Shown here in pieces: positions 48,701 through 63,700 of a stretch of DNA of 64,000 bases. Below the pieces are notes generated by a model. That model was not told where the DNA came from. It saw nothing but the letters and a program-made list of their open reading frames with translations, and ran no database searches. Position 1 is the stretch's first letter; every line of letters starts with the position of its first letter. Made by a program: the position numbers and the translations under genes. Where the stretch lies: assembly GCF_040807025.1 (NCBI RefSeq), contig NC_090943.1, forward strand, positions 3,954,356 through 4,018,355, given 5' to 3'. The stretch is from Struthio camelus (lineage: Eukaryota > Chordata > Aves > Struthioniformes > Struthionidae).

Positions 48701-51700
48701 CCAAAGAGCAAGGGATAACTCTAACACTCTTTAGTGTTTTGAGAGGTGCTTCTTTTTGGTCTGAAACTCCCTTTTTGAGGGGTCTCTGTATCTCTCTAAA
48801 TCCACATGCACATATCCATTCTGTATGCACAGATCCTGGAGCCCTAGATTTCCTCACCACTCTGTGTTCATGTTTTTCTTAATCACTTCAGTTTTTCACT
48901 GAGGATTCTGTCCTTACCAAATCCATTCTTCTCCTCAAAGGCTGAAAGTCCAGAGGTGAAAGCATTGCAAGAAAAGCTAACCACAGCCAACTTTAAAGTG
49001 ATGGAGTATCGTAATCAGCTCCAATCCACAAAACAAGAACTGAAGATGACTCAAAAGGTACTGTTCCAAGATGCAATCTGTGGCTGGGATCATGTGCAAG
49101 AGCTAGATACACACTTGATAAATCCAAAGGGGGCTTCTTTTCCTTTGGGCTTTCAAGAAGTGTTCCAGTGGACTTGTATAGAGGAAACGGAAGACACGGG
49201 AGTAGTGGTTACATTGAAAAAATATGGACGTGGACACAAACAGATTTCATGCTCAGCCATCGTAACTGGATGACTATTTCCATTATTTCTACTGCTATGA
49301 TGAGTACATATTCTTGAAGGTTTAAAAGTCTCAGTCCAACAAAACAGGCTTCTCATTGACTTGAAGCATACATTCAATCCATTCCTCTTTGACAAAACTT
49401 TTAATTATGCATTTACTTTACAGGTAGGCTTCAGTCCCTTTGAAGTCAATGAGATTTAAGAACATGCTTGAAATAAAACACATTTAAACAGTTTGCTTTA
49501 GTGACATCCAGAGTAACCTTTTCCTCTTTGATTCATGGTGGATTTTAATGCATTATTCTGCACTTTGCTTCCTTTAGTTTCCTCCCTTTGCATGAGACCT
49601 GCAGTGCAGATCAGAGTAGAGAATATGATCCTAAAAATAGAACTCTGCTGACCTTTTTATAAATAATTTAATGCTCTTCATACTAACTTTAGCTCTCCTT
49701 AATGTGTCTGTTTCACAACTATGCAAAGGGCTGGCTCCATGCCAGATTACAAGGATCTGCATTAGTCAGTATCTCTACACTGGTTCCTGTTTGGTTCTGG
49801 CTGTGTATTCACAGTATCAAAAGATAATGGCATGTACTGAAAACGGTTAGTAGTGCTTAGTAAACCTTGGTGATGAATTTGAAATACTTTCTTTACACAA
49901 GTAGTACAGTTTGACACCCAGTTATACAGCTAGATAGTCCAATTTGACACTCTCCAAAGGCAGGCAGCAAAATACGGATTCGTGTTTTGCTAAAAGAATA
50001 GCTAAAACTTTTGTTTATGATACCTTTTAAAAGAAACAAAGCCTAATACTCAAAGTGGAAAATACTGAAATATTTGCACACTCGCTTCAACAGGTGGAAT
50101 GATTCATGTTAACCAACCTCCCCAAGCAGTAATAATGCATAATAACGATCTGAAAGAGCTTACATCGCACGGATACCGAATATTAGCTACATGTGTTAAA
50201 GGCTTCTGTGTACAGATACAGTGTTTTGAGTTTGCTCCTAAAGAGAACAGATTTCCTGTCACTGTCCCCAAAACACGTGTTTTAGCCTAGCCTTGTTGTT
50301 AATGTTAATCCCTTCCTTATAGCTTTTAGCAAATGAAGTTGGTGAAGATGTGAATGTTCAGAGCCTCCTGGCCACTTCTGGCAGCTGGCGTGGGCGAGCC
50401 CAACAAATTCTTGTTCTCCAAGGCAAGGTGAGTTAAGTCCCTGCATGGTGCTGTGTGAGTTGGGTGCCAGGTTGCTCTCTCTAACTATGTATGTTTACCT
50501 CACTTCGAGGTAAACATACTGTTAATTCTTTCTTAAGTAATTCTTAGCGTCTATACCTGCCTGTAAGGCATGGCCAATACAAGCAGAGTTTGCTGCAAGT
50601 ATATGACCAGTCTTTTCTGCGCTGAGGAAAACAACTGTTAGAATAAAACACTTTATGATAACTTGTGGAAGGGGTTTTGGTTTATGTGTTCGTGTGTGTG
50701 TGGGTACGGGGTGGTTACATTTTAAATAAGTGAAGGAGCGTGTAGGGTCTTTAGGAATTCCTGTGCATCTGTGTCAAAGGAGAGAGTTCAGTGACCTCAG
50801 AGAGCTATGGCTGCCTAGCTAAAATCCCAGCGTTTTTTTGAAGGTGCTTCTCTCCACTGAGAGTAGAATCTAGGCACCTTTTTAAAAAAAAAAAAAAAAA
50901 AAAAAATCTAGGCACCTTTAAATGCCGGAAGTCAGGTGGGAAGAATTGAGGCCAGATGAGATTTGCAAGTTTTGCCCCCAGGAACTTCAGTAAGGTATTT
51001 AACTCTTGAGTCTGAAGGCCATAGTCTAGCTGAAATATCAGGTCAGGACAGGGGTACGGTTTGTCTGCATCTTAAATAATACTCCTTTCAAGTAGTTTGG
51101 TACGTAATATTCCTGCTTTTCTGCTGCTGAAGTATATTGCAATGAACTGTGATTTTTGCACTCTGATTGACTGAAATTGTTAACGTCTGCTTTCCTGTGG
51201 AAAAATTACATTTGCCGTCTGTTAGGATCTCTGGTTGGCATTCATCTGAAGTTTTTAGGTACTGTACTGTACTCTACAGTACTGTAGAAATTTCCCTCTG
51301 AGCCAGTCTCCATAGGCTTCTTCCATAGTCATTGGGAATCTGGTCAGTACAGTCACTGGAGGGAAAAGGAGGTCAGTACATGTCATCTTGAAAGACTCCC
51401 CAGAACAGGGCAGAAAAAATGTACTTTAGCAGTGCCAGTTTCCCTCCGTTAACTATAAAAGTCTGTAGTGAATAGCTAAGATTTAGGGACTTGGTTCAGT
51501 TGCTCACACATAAGTATCTAATGCCAGCTGAGATACTGCAGGGTATCCCACTGGCCCCTGGTTATTGCTCCAGAAGGGTACGGATGCCCTGTAATACGTG
51601 TAATATGTGTCAGATGTCTCCAGTATCCCAGGGCATCTAAAACAACATTGGTAACTTACGTTCAGGCTAATGATTTGTGCCATAGATGTCTACATTGCGG

Positions 51701-54700
51701 ACATCCTGGGTAGTGATTCTTCTAAAGATCGAGATGCTTAAACGTACAGGAGAGAATGTGTCTGAGCCCTATTTGAGCCTTGTGTCATTTGAGATGCTTT
51801 GGGGTATGTGCTGGGTAAATGCAGCTCCAGAAAGGCGCTGTCTCCCATGGATGCCCTAGGCATCTGCATGTTTGTTAGCAGCTGACAAATTTAAGTTTGA
51901 AAGAACAGACGCTGCTTTGTGTTAGTTAACCGTGATAATGTCAAGAAGTAAATGACAAGATGCTATACTCTGAGCTCCCTTTTGTTACTTGCGCTTTGGT
52001 GCGGGACCAGTGTATTCCTGGTATAGGCCCTGGATGAGTTCTCATATTGTCCTCTAGGTTCGAGAGCTGGAGAGTCGTTTGTGTCAAACCAAAAGCAGAA
52101 CATCATCGACTGAAATTGATGACGACTTGCTGGCACTCACTGATCCAAGGAAGTTGTCAGCCCAAGAGAAGAACTTGTTGAAGATTCGCAGCTTGGAAAA
52201 AGAAAAGAAAGAAGCTTTGGAGGTAAAACCTGTCAGCTGACAGAGTCCTACGTGGAATATATAGTGTGTAATAACTTGGCTGCCGTCAGAGTGTTTTGGG
52301 TTTTTTTTTCAACCCTACCTGGAGGCCGTTTTGGAAACCCACCCACTCTGCTGGAGGAAGTCGTACCATACTTCACAGCAGAAGATTTCTACATTTCTTT
52401 TATATGTTGTACTCCTGCATAGCCAGGCATGTATTTGCAGTACAGTATCAGGTCTTCTCCCTTGCTTCGTGATTGCTGTGTTGGATCACAGAATCACAGA
52501 ATGGTTGAGGTTGGAAAGGACCTCTGGAAATCATCTAGTCCAACCCCCCTGCTCGAGCAGGGTCCTCTAGAGCTTATTTCCCAGGATTGTGTCCAAGCGA
52601 GTTTTGAATATCTCCAGGGAAGGAGACTTCCAGGGAAGGATCCCAGGATGCATCTAGTTGGCCTGAAATTTGACCACCTGACAACTATATCAGATATGTG
52701 ATGTTAGAAGGAAGGAGAGAAGCCCTGAGTTGCACTGCTGCCCGTAATAATGCTGCTCAGCATAAAGCCCTGGCTTTACGTTGAGGAGCCGTGTGGAAAG
52801 AAGCCCCGCTAGAGCTGCATCCAAGCTCGGTACCCTTCAGGCAGTCTTAAATACCAGCATCAGCCTCACACCTCGTATATCTAGCTGCATGATTATGAGC
52901 TCCTACTTTCAAAGAGAATAAAGTTGAGAAGTCTTTTGTGGGCTGTTTTACATTCACCTCAAACACCTTCTCTAAGGGGTGTTTTGAAAAGGGGTCTTAC
53001 TCTCTATCTATCATAAGCAGTTGTTAGAAAATAGAAACAGGTGTACAGTGATGAGGGGTTGAGAGGGGCTATTGCTGGTGGCATATGTAGTAACCCCAGA
53101 GTTGCAAAGGATACGTAGGCCTATGTTCACAGAAAACACAGAGCCAACTATATATATTCAGGTTAGCAAAGTGCATTTCTCCATACTCCTTTCCTATATT
53201 CACTTCTGTAAAGGCCACCTGGCACCAGCCCAGAGGTTGATTAGCTGCTGCTTTTCTCATCACAGCTTAACCATGCAACAGAATGAGCAGTGAGGTGATA
53301 ACACATCTTTCACTCTTGGCAGTGAGAATGAAAGAGAAGATTTATAGCCACAAGTGCACAGGGAGATTTTCCTCGATAACTGTGAATCTGCATAGCTCCA
53401 CTTTTCCCTTGTGTTTCAGGCTCCGCTCACAATAACTTTCCCTGTAGTTGTACAGCCATAGTAAACTGCTAGCAGACTCCGAGGCCAGTTTCATCCAGGC
53501 CAAGACATGGCGCAGGGGACAGCATATACCAGGGACACTTTCTAGTAGGCAATGAGAACATGGCCACCGTGTATCTGGAAGTAAAAGAGCTTCCCCATGG
53601 AGAAAGTTTATCAGAAGTATATTCGCTTGAATGAGGCGGTGAATGAAAGAGCAGGCTCATACTGAATTAGCTTTTTACACAAAATTAGAATTTGCCTCCA
53701 TCCATATACTGGATCAGTATAACTCACTTGTATTCCTAAAGCAGACAGACCTTTTCTAATGCTGGCAAGCAGGTGGTAAATAGTAGTACGTGTAATTTCT
53801 ACTGAGATAAGGATGAGCTGATATGCCAATTCCCTGCTTTGGATTCTGCCAGGCAAGGTGTGATCCCTTGAGCTCACCAAAGCACACAGGTCTTGATGAT
53901 AGGCCATAACTGTCGTTTCCTATGATGTGTTTGCATCACTGCAGAAACTCACAGGGGAACGTGATGCTCTCCAGAAAGATCATGAGGAAGTGAAAAAAAA
54001 ACTTGATGCATCAAAAGCCAGGAACAAAGTGCTGTGCAGTGAAGTGAAAACTCTGAAGGGACAGATCGTAACCCTGCTGGAGAAAGGAAAACACGACGAT
54101 GAGCTCATAGATGCCTTACTGGTACAGTCTGACTATTACCGTTGGTCTCAGGCCCTGCAGATCAGCACTTCCTATAACTGATGAAATATGGCATCGTTTT
54201 ATGACACAGTGACACAGACAGCCTTAGGATATACAGGGGCCTGATGAACTAAACCATGACAGCCAGAGGTTTCGTAGTCATCTAAAGACCTTCTGCACTT
54301 TGTATCAGATCAGGTAAAGGCTGGAGGACAGCACTAGGGGTGACACAGTTGGAGTCAAGTGACTCTAAGCTGTAAGTGCTGTAAGAAACATTTTGCAGAA
54401 GGATGGAAACAAGATTGTTTAGTAGGTAAAGGCTTCATTCCTGACTCATGAAGCTGGACTGTTTTGCTTTCCCTGTTCTGCTTTCAACCCTGTCACTAGT
54501 TTTTTTTCTGAGAATGCCTGCAGTTTTGCACTTTAATTTGTTGTGTTACACCACCTAAAACAACACAAGGCCTGAGTCGTAAGTGCTAAACCCTATGCAT
54601 ATCCACCAGCAGTAGCTGGAACTGAGAGGACTCAGTCCCCGCAAAACGAACAGTATTAGCAGGGACTTAAGGTGCAGTTCTGTTGATATAAAGAGCTGCT

Positions 54701-57700
54701 ATCATGTTCTTGCAGGCTCGGAGTGTTTTTTCCATGATTCCGAATGATTTTCCCCAATTACAGTAATGAGAAAAAATATTAGAAAACATGCCACTTTTTC
54801 AGTAGGGTTAGTTCTGTGCTTCCTGATCCAGCTCCTCACAAGTTTAAAAGCACTTACATTTCCTTGTTAGTGTATGTAGGTTTTAGCTAACACATGCTAA
54901 TGACTAAGCGGGCATTCCTCTTTCTGCATACCAGGCAGTCATGAGAGGAATATTGGTACAGACCAGCAGATTACATAGATTACAGAGCAGCCAAATAGCA
55001 GTTGTCACTTTTGCTAAGTTTGAGCGTTCTCCTAAAATTATTACAGAAGGTCACCGATTGGGACATAATGGTTAACATATTTTATCTCTTATATCAAAGC
55101 AGCAGCTTGCTTGCAGTTTGTTTTCAAGACAGAACAAACTGTCCAACAGGTATTAGATAGGTCAATGCGAGGAAAAACTCCAAAACCCACTGGTAAAACA
55201 GCCTAGCCACATACATAGCTGTCTTTTCACACTACCCTCATCTCTTAATGTCACCGTAACACAATCTGTTCCTGTTCCAGTTTCACTAAAAGCACATTGA
55301 AATCTTTACTTTCTGTTATCCAATATACAAAAAAAAGTTACCCACTTTGTCAAAGACCAGCCTTTCTTGCTGTCTTTTCTGCTACACTCTTAGTGAAGCT
55401 CCCAGCAAGCTGCGTCTCTCAGTGGCCCAGGTCCTTTCTATTTGCACCCCAAAGTCTTGGTATGACCAGCAGAGGCCAGGGAGGACAGACTGTCCTTACC
55501 CAGCAGGATGTGTCTGGGTATTAGAAGTGGATGTGCTGTGCAGTCCTTACAATGGATAGATACTGAGGGCAAGACAGGGTGATCTCGTACTGAAACACAG
55601 CGGACCAAATTAGTTCTTGGAGTAGCACTAGTGGCATCAGTTTGCTTACACCAGGGAATGGGTTTGGCAGGGCAGTGGATTGCCCTAGCGTTCATACATG
55701 TATGTTTATCCTGGAAGGGATGAAATACCTGTGTAGTCTTAATGCATGTGTAGGAAGGTGAACATCTCACTCATTGTTTCTGTTTTATCAGAGCCAGCAG
55801 AAGCAAATGCAGGAGATTTTAATGCACTTGAGCCAGCAGGATGAGAAGAACAAGGAGTCCCAACAGATCCTAGGGCAGCACTTGAACAGTGAGGCTCAGA
55901 AACAAAACTGCCTTATAGAGCAGCTCAAACAGATGGTGGCTGAACGAGAAGCGAAGGTTAAAGAGCTGGAAGAAGAGATCGGCCAGCTCACGCTTCAGGT
56001 AGACAGAAGAAATGAACTGGAAGAGCACACCTCGTGATCATTTTAGATCTGCTCTTCCACTTTCTTCTCCCGTGTTGTCTGAGACTGTTGCTAACGCAAG
56101 ACGGCAGTATCTGCCCTTCTGACAGGCTCTTCTGTTGCAATGATAAAGAAGGCGTTCTTTCTTGTAACTCAGAGTTTCTTTCCCATTTATACCTAACTTT
56201 TCCTCAAGCTGTTTAAGCTGCAGAAAACACAGGGGTATCAGTCACATCAGCATGTGGCTCTATGCCAAGACTGTGTCACATGACTGACAACAGGGGTTGG
56301 ACTGCAGTGAGGACTCCTCAGTATTTGGCATCCTCAGCTGCTGATTGCAGCAAGCAGGCAGACACAGCTGAGGCCAACATCACCAGGCTGCCGTGGTAAC
56401 CAGCTGCAACCCATCATGGGAGCAGTGGGACCTCTAAAAGTTAGTCTCTCCTCCCACCTGTGAGCCCCTTCTGAAAATTCCTCTCCCTCAGATCTCTAAG
56501 CTGTTGATAGGAGTATGATGGATCTCAGCCATATAGAAGTTTTATTGTGTAGATGAAAGAATCAGGAAGGTTGGCTCCTTATGGACCAGTGTGTTAAAAA
56601 TGTTTCCAGCCTTTGTGGTCTGGAGTTACAAACTGACAGAGGCAAGATGGTACTGTCCCTGGAGCGCAGGCATAGGGATTGAGAGTTAGTCCGCAAACCT
56701 GCCAAAGGCGTCTTTTGTGGTCTGGTTAGTTACAGTCAGATTTTGGTAGAGTAGTTAGGCATCGAACTGTCATTGAAATAAAACAAATCAAAATTCAAAT
56801 GTTAAATAAGAATGAAGAAATAGAAATGTGAGAAATGCAAAAGAGGCATTGGGGCTTTTTATTTTTAATCTTTGTCCTTATACTGGTCTTCATTTTTTTC
56901 TGTGACTCAGCTCCAAGTCATAGCACTTCTGCTCCTCATAGGGTTATGGTGAGATTGGGGACCTGTCAATAGTGGGGCTGGAGAGCTGAACACAAGATAA
57001 AGTTTGGGGCAGGAACACAAAACAGCCATGCTAGTAATTGTGGTGCTGTGCTGTGGGTTCTCTAGCAACACTGTGTGCCCTCTGTGGTTTCACATGGAAC
57101 TTCACTTCTTACTGACTTTTGTTTTTATTTGTGGCTTTATTTCTCTCTTGCAAGGGATAGAAACTAAAGAAAAGCTTCTGAGGAAGTCCTGTAAATCAAA
57201 AGTTATGACATGCATGTAGCAATAATCCTAGGCAGCTGTTCAGGTATTGATGCAGCTCTTTTCCTGTGAACTGTGTAACTGCTTTTATACCCTGCTCCAA
57301 CATTAACAGAATAAATCTGCCCATCAAGGAGACAGTTCAGGAGCTGCTGATATACCACCCTTTGAGCGCTCAGAAGATACAAGTTTTACTCTACTCAGGA
57401 CCCTGGCATCAGGCAGCGATCAGGTTGGAAGGACTGAATCTGTTCGGTAAGAAGACCCTAACGTCAATGTTTGAAATTGCTACGAGTTGGTCAGAAACAT
57501 AGTTTTCCCAGCCAGTTGTATCAAACCGCAAGTGTAGTTTGCAAATAGCTGTGGCAGCCTGTTTACAGTATATTGTTATCTCTAGTCACATTATCTCTTG
57601 ACTGTTAGTCCTGGGACAGAGAAAGATGTGTGGACTTGCAGACGTTACTACATTTGACATGATGATGGTGCAGCTCATTCTTTTTCTCCAACTCAGATAA

Positions 57701-60700
57701 TGTTTGTGTGGTTGGCTTAAGTGCCTTTGGCTCTTGTCTGTTATGAGAAACAGGGCTTCTAATGGCCAGGCTTCTGAAAGCAGGGTGAGAAATTAACGCA
57801 AAACTCTGTTTGAGGTAAGCAGTAAATAATGCAGCAGTGCATTATTTAAATCGATAAAGATGCTTTGAGTAGGATTTCCTTGCAGCAATGTTGAAAGCAT
57901 GCCACATTAGTTGTTCTTCACACATATGCTTTTTCAAGCCTTACTAAGGACCATTAACTTACACTGATCTTAAAGCAGTCATAGGTCTGATTTTTGTTTA
58001 CACTGATGCAACTGTGGAACACTCTGGCTGTGTAAAAGGACCGTAGATGCCAGAGGAAATTATATCCTTTCCTAGAGAAAATGCTCTTTTCATTGCTAAA
58101 GCGTTTATGATCTAATTGGGAATGAGAGCTTGAGACTCGTGTTAGGAGGAAAGAGGGAATTTTCACAAAGATAAAATTAAGTAATTTCTCTTATGTAATC
58201 TTTTTAAAACTCCCTTACCAAGTTACTTTGAACATTGACTTTAGCCTGAAAACTGCCAGGTGTATCCCTAAGTAGAACATTACTATAAAATTTGAAAAAA
58301 GTTCTTCCCAGTGTTTTGGAGTTAAAGTTAAAACAATACCCTTATCTGAAAATTTCCTTTCTTTCCTGTTTTTTCCCCTGTAGCCCTAAGCAGCTTGTTT
58401 TTTATTTCTTGCTGAGCCTTCATAGCATAAAATCCCCTTGCAAATGCACGTTCCCATTTTATTTCAAACCCGCAGATTTTATTTCTACAAGCTGTTAATG
58501 ATTTTTGTTTTGATGAGGTGCACTAGTGGTCTTGTTAATATGTGTGAAAGGGTTTTGCCTCTGGCCGTAAAGGAAGAAAGATTACGGGCTTTGGCTGTCG
58601 TGAACATAATACCCTGTATGGGCTTCACATTGTTCAGAAAAACCATGCAGATCTTTCTACGATAGGACGTTTCCCCTTGCTAGTCCCAGTCTTGCCTTTA
58701 ATGCCGTTGCTTTTTCTGGAGTGGTAACACCTCCTTCATTATACCCTTTTTGATTGACTTCATTCTCCCTCTTCTAATTCCACAGAAGTTGTGCTGCAGG
58801 GGACAAATCTATATTTTATCCACAGGTTTTCTTTTACAGATGGCTTCAAATTTCTGCTGATAGTAGGTGGGAGGGCAAGGAGAAAAACTGGGCTTGGAAA
58901 TGGCTTTGTAGAAGCCCGTTAAGTGCGATGCAGAAATTATTGCTTGCACACGTGGCTAACATAGTTCTCTCATGAAAATAGCTGACGTGTCAGGTGGGCA
59001 ATGAATGAGTCTGAGCATTGCAAGAGCCTTTAATAATTTGGGTGGCAGAGCTCACTCCATTAACCTTAATATGCTGATGAACCCTCTGTTCCATTTTACT
59101 TTAGTGAATCATCTTTTCCTTTCAGGAAAGATGAAATGAAATATGCTATAAATAGGAGCAAAAATCCCCTTGAAGATGTCAAAGGAAAAATCTGCATTTG
59201 TAGATTGGACCACGTTTGTCATTTCCAGCCTTAACTTTGGTTTGGGATAGATTAACCAGACAAAGCCCAGAAGGCAGCAATGTCTGTTCCGTAATATTAA
59301 GACTTATACCCTCTGGTGGCTGCAGCTTTTAGGCAAGGAAACGTGGGCTAAATCTACAGGGACTTGCCTTTAGGCAGTTGAGCTCAATTAAACACCAGAA
59401 TTTTTTGTCCCAGGCACATATATCGTTAAGCATAAACTCATCCAGACTGGAAGTAATTCTCTAGTGTTATCAGTTGAGTCCTCTTTCCACAGTAAATGCC
59501 TGACAAATCTTCCGGAGGGTCTTCACAAAGTAGAAGAAATAAACAAAATGCAAATATCTAGATGAATATATTAGATAAAGTATATTTTTAAGAGGCATCT
59601 GGAAGCAAAAATTCTGCACCTGGCTGCAGAACAGGGCTTCAGTTGGTGCGAAAGCGTGCAGTGTGCAAACTCCATCACACGGGTACAGTAAGTTGTGCTT
59701 GTCTCCTGTGCTAGTGGGTGAGGATGTGAGATGGGAGTGCTGCATACAAAGGTGCAAGACACGGCCTGTGAGAAAACAGAGCAGCAGTGACTGTTGGTGT
59801 GGCTGTTGGCGTGGCTAGCTTGAACAAAGCAGGATCAAGAGCTATTCTTGCTCACAAGTTACTTCGTGGCTACTCTTGACACCCACGTGCTGTGACATAA
59901 GAGCTCCAGGATGCTGGTCTGGAGGGCTAGCAAAATGTCCCCAGAAGCGCAGAGATCAAACACTGATCAAAGGCAGGCTGTGCACCTTGGAGTCACCAGG
60001 TGCTTTTGCAGCGTGTTTCAGAGTCTGAGAGCAAGCTAAGCTATTGTGTATGCATAGCCTGTGTGACATGTACTTAGGTGGCTTCGAGAGTCTCTCCCCT
60101 GCAAGGCAGCAATAAACACAAATGCTGGAAAATAACAGGAGTTCCTGGAGGACTGCCCTCTGCGGAGCCCAGTGGTTAACAAAGCTGTTTTCCTCTTAGC
60201 ACCGTGTCCGCGATGGGCCATATGCTTATAGAATCGGCAGCTACTAAGCCTTCCCTTTCCTGTAATAACATCACACCTGGAAGGTATGTATATAATGTTC
60301 ATCATAAACAACAGAGATTTCCTGCCATGCTCCGCAAGCTGCTGGCAACTCTTAGCCCATTCTGCCTTGTTTCTGTGTTCTGTAACCTGTTCTGACAGGT
60401 TCTTTCCCCGTCCTTCCTACCTGGTACTGCCAAAGGGTTCTGACACAGGCTCCACTGTCTTTTTGCTCTCTTAATTATTTCAATCGATTGTTAGTTTTAT
60501 GCCCCCACAAATCCTATTTCTCCTTTCCCATCCCCCAATATTTCTCTGCCCTTTGCTCTAAAGGAGCTATTCATGAAGATTCCCTTGCAGAGAGGTAGGG
60601 GAAGAAATGAATGAAGTACATAGTGATGGGATAGATGGAAAAACTGCCCTGTTCTGTTCATCACATGATTAGGCAAGAGAATGGCCTTTGTCCTAACGCT

Positions 60701-63700
60701 GCCTGAAACCTTTCGGTTGAGGAAAATCAATAGCGTATTATTTAATAGCTTCGTGTAGCACTTTCGAGAATACACATATAGCCTTCTCTTGCTTTGGCAG
60801 CAGCAATAGGAGAAGAGTCAGCATTTGTGAATTGATCCACGGTGGAAGTTTGTTTTCAGGCGTGATGGGAAAGGGGAGCACAGTTGCAAGGGAAAAGGCT
60901 TTTTTTGTTGAAAGCCACACTTGCTTTATTTCCTCATGTTTGTTTTCCACGTACTGCAGTATAGAGGTTGGTGCTGGGGGGAGGTAGTGAGCTTGGTTCT
61001 GCAGCCTCTCTTAGTCTTCGGACAAGTGTATTTTGAAACGTTTTTCAAAAGCTCTCTTTGTTGCATTTCTTTCTTTTGTGAAATGGGAAACACGCTCTTA
61101 ACGTTTCTGTGGGTTTTAGGCTTACTGAGACTGACAGCCTGGATCTGAAAGTGCTGCAGACACAGAGCACAGAGCACAAGGCTCTCTGCCAGGCTGCTGA
61201 AGTGGAAAGAGACAGGCTCCTGGAGCTGGTCACTGTGCTGCAGAAAAGGTAACGGCTGATTATCAGCGTCCTTTGTGGGATGCTGTAATTAAAGAGCTGT
61301 TGAACAGACAGACGTGTGATATAGCATGCGGTACAGTACGCCATACGCTGCCAGTATGATACTTCCTGAAATAGGGGCTTTAAAAAATTTTCTGCTCAAT
61401 TTCACTGAGCAGGGGATGATTCATTTTTTTAGATCTCTTTAGAACAAACGGCAGAAAAAAATGGAGTCATCTTCAAGCATGCCATACCTGTATACATCTA
61501 GAAGTGTTGCATTTATGTACATGTGTGGTGTTATTTAAGCAGCAATATTATTCATCAGTAGTAAATACTGAAATTTTAGTTATAATCTGACTTGTGTTCC
61601 AGAAGCTTTTCACATTCCTATAAGTTTCACTGTATCCTTTTTTCAGTGACTTTCTTTTGGTTTAACTGAAGTATAGTGATGATTTTTTTTTTCTCCATTA
61701 TTCAAGTCAGTGTAATACAATGTTGAAATCCGGTTATGTTTTAGGAGGACAAAGTAAGCAAAGTCTTTTCTCTTTAGACACCTTTCAGCGACTCATTTTT
61801 TTCCTAGTTATAGAATCTATATTATTTGATTCCCAAATCAATATTTTGTCTTTGTAGTTTTGAAGACAATACATACTATTTGCTTTCTTTCTTTATTTTA
61901 TGCCAGTTACTGTTTCTCACTTGTCTATCTTTTGTCCTGTACAACTGATCACAGTCAGAGAAATACATTTCCTTATAACAGTTGAAAAGGTATTGTCCCC
62001 TGTTGCTTTTAAGGGCTAAATCATGGAATACGCGCTGGGAGAATTCTATTCACGTTTGTAACTCTAGGGCCTTTAACAGAGCTATGTAATTAGTTAAGGA
62101 CAGAGGTGTAAGTGACTGCTAAATTAGGACCATAGAGACTATGGGATAATGAAGAAGTCAGAGTCAAGGAAATACACAGTTAAGAGTAAAATGTACCATA
62201 GACTGGTGATTCAGCAACTCCACCATTATCTTTTATCAAGAGCTCCTGCAGATGAAGTAAATTTTGTAAGATTGTGCGCAATAACTCTTGGAGTAGCTCA
62301 GTATAATACACTATCCAGTCATATCTCAACATGAATAGATATAAAAAAAATCAGGCCTTCCTTCTCTTCCCTTCTCTGTGGCAGCGTAAGTCAACAGCAC
62401 TCAAGTAACATGTATGATGTTAAGTCAAGGGAAGTGCACTGAAAGTGGTTATATGAGTGAGATTTGCCTGCAGCAAGAGGGTGTAATGGTTGCCAGAATT
62501 TAGGACCGTATTTCACAATCAGTTACTGCAGAGCAGAATACTTTCAGAAGGATAGTCTATAGTAAAGTGTGTAAGTTCTGTCCCTCCTGGGCGGAGGGGA
62601 AGAACTAGAGGAACGTTTCAGTATAAGTTACTTGTATTGATAGAAGATTTCATAAGGACTGCCTCGTCTTGTCATTTCTCCTCTGCTGTTTGTCTAATGT
62701 AGATACTAGGGGACCACCTGGTCAAATGCAAGTTTAGTGAATTCAGAACCACTGAAGAGAAATATGATTTCACACAGCATGTCAGCAGCCTGGTAATTCA
62801 CTGCCACAGGAGGTCAGAGTCTTGCCTGTAGCTAGATTTTAAAGACAGTGATATAATTTTATTATGGTTGTAATATTTTTCAGTTATGCCAGCTAGGAGG
62901 GAAATAAGACTAATCAAACCTCTTGATTCAGAGAGTAAGCAGCTATCACCCATGGGGTCAAGAAGGAAATTATTTTGTTCCCAAAGACAGTGAGTCCATT
63001 CAGGATTCATACGATACAGTGAGTCAATTCAGGATTCTCTCTAGCTTTAAATTCCTTTAAATCATTTGGTATCAGGCACTACCCCAAACCAGATGCACTG
63101 TTGGCTACGTTTGTGGGTGCACATCACGTTTCTGTAGTTAATTGTCTAAGATGTTACAGGGGGTAAACAGAGAGGAAGTTTGCTCTTCCCTATGAAATTC
63201 CAGAGTGGCTCATTGCTTTCTCTTCCACTCAGGTTCCTCCATGGCAGTTTCTAATGGCCAAGTGTATTAAAAGCAATCTTCGGCTTCTTTTCTTACTTTC
63301 AGATAACTGATGCAGAACAGCTAAATGCTAGACAGTGTTTTTAGAAACTACTTTCCTTCCAGATTTTCCCAATGTGTTAAAAAATGCAATTTATTCTTCT
63401 TCTAGTTAATGATCTCCCCTCAACTATCTGCAGCTTGCCTGCTTATCTGAGTGGGAAATTTATACAAGTAGTAAGTGTTAAGGGATCTAAGCAAACTCCC
63501 TTAATGAACCAATTATTCATAACTGTACTTATTAGTTAGTTCTGTTTTGCAAATTTGGAGGATGTCATCTGGAAGAATTGTAGTGGGATTTCTGCCTTTG
63601 GATGCATGGAAGATTCTCCTATTCCCTCTTTTAAGAGCTATGCAGCATGAAGCAGAATTCAGAACTAAGACTGACTAGTACTAAGCTCCTTACAGTCGTG

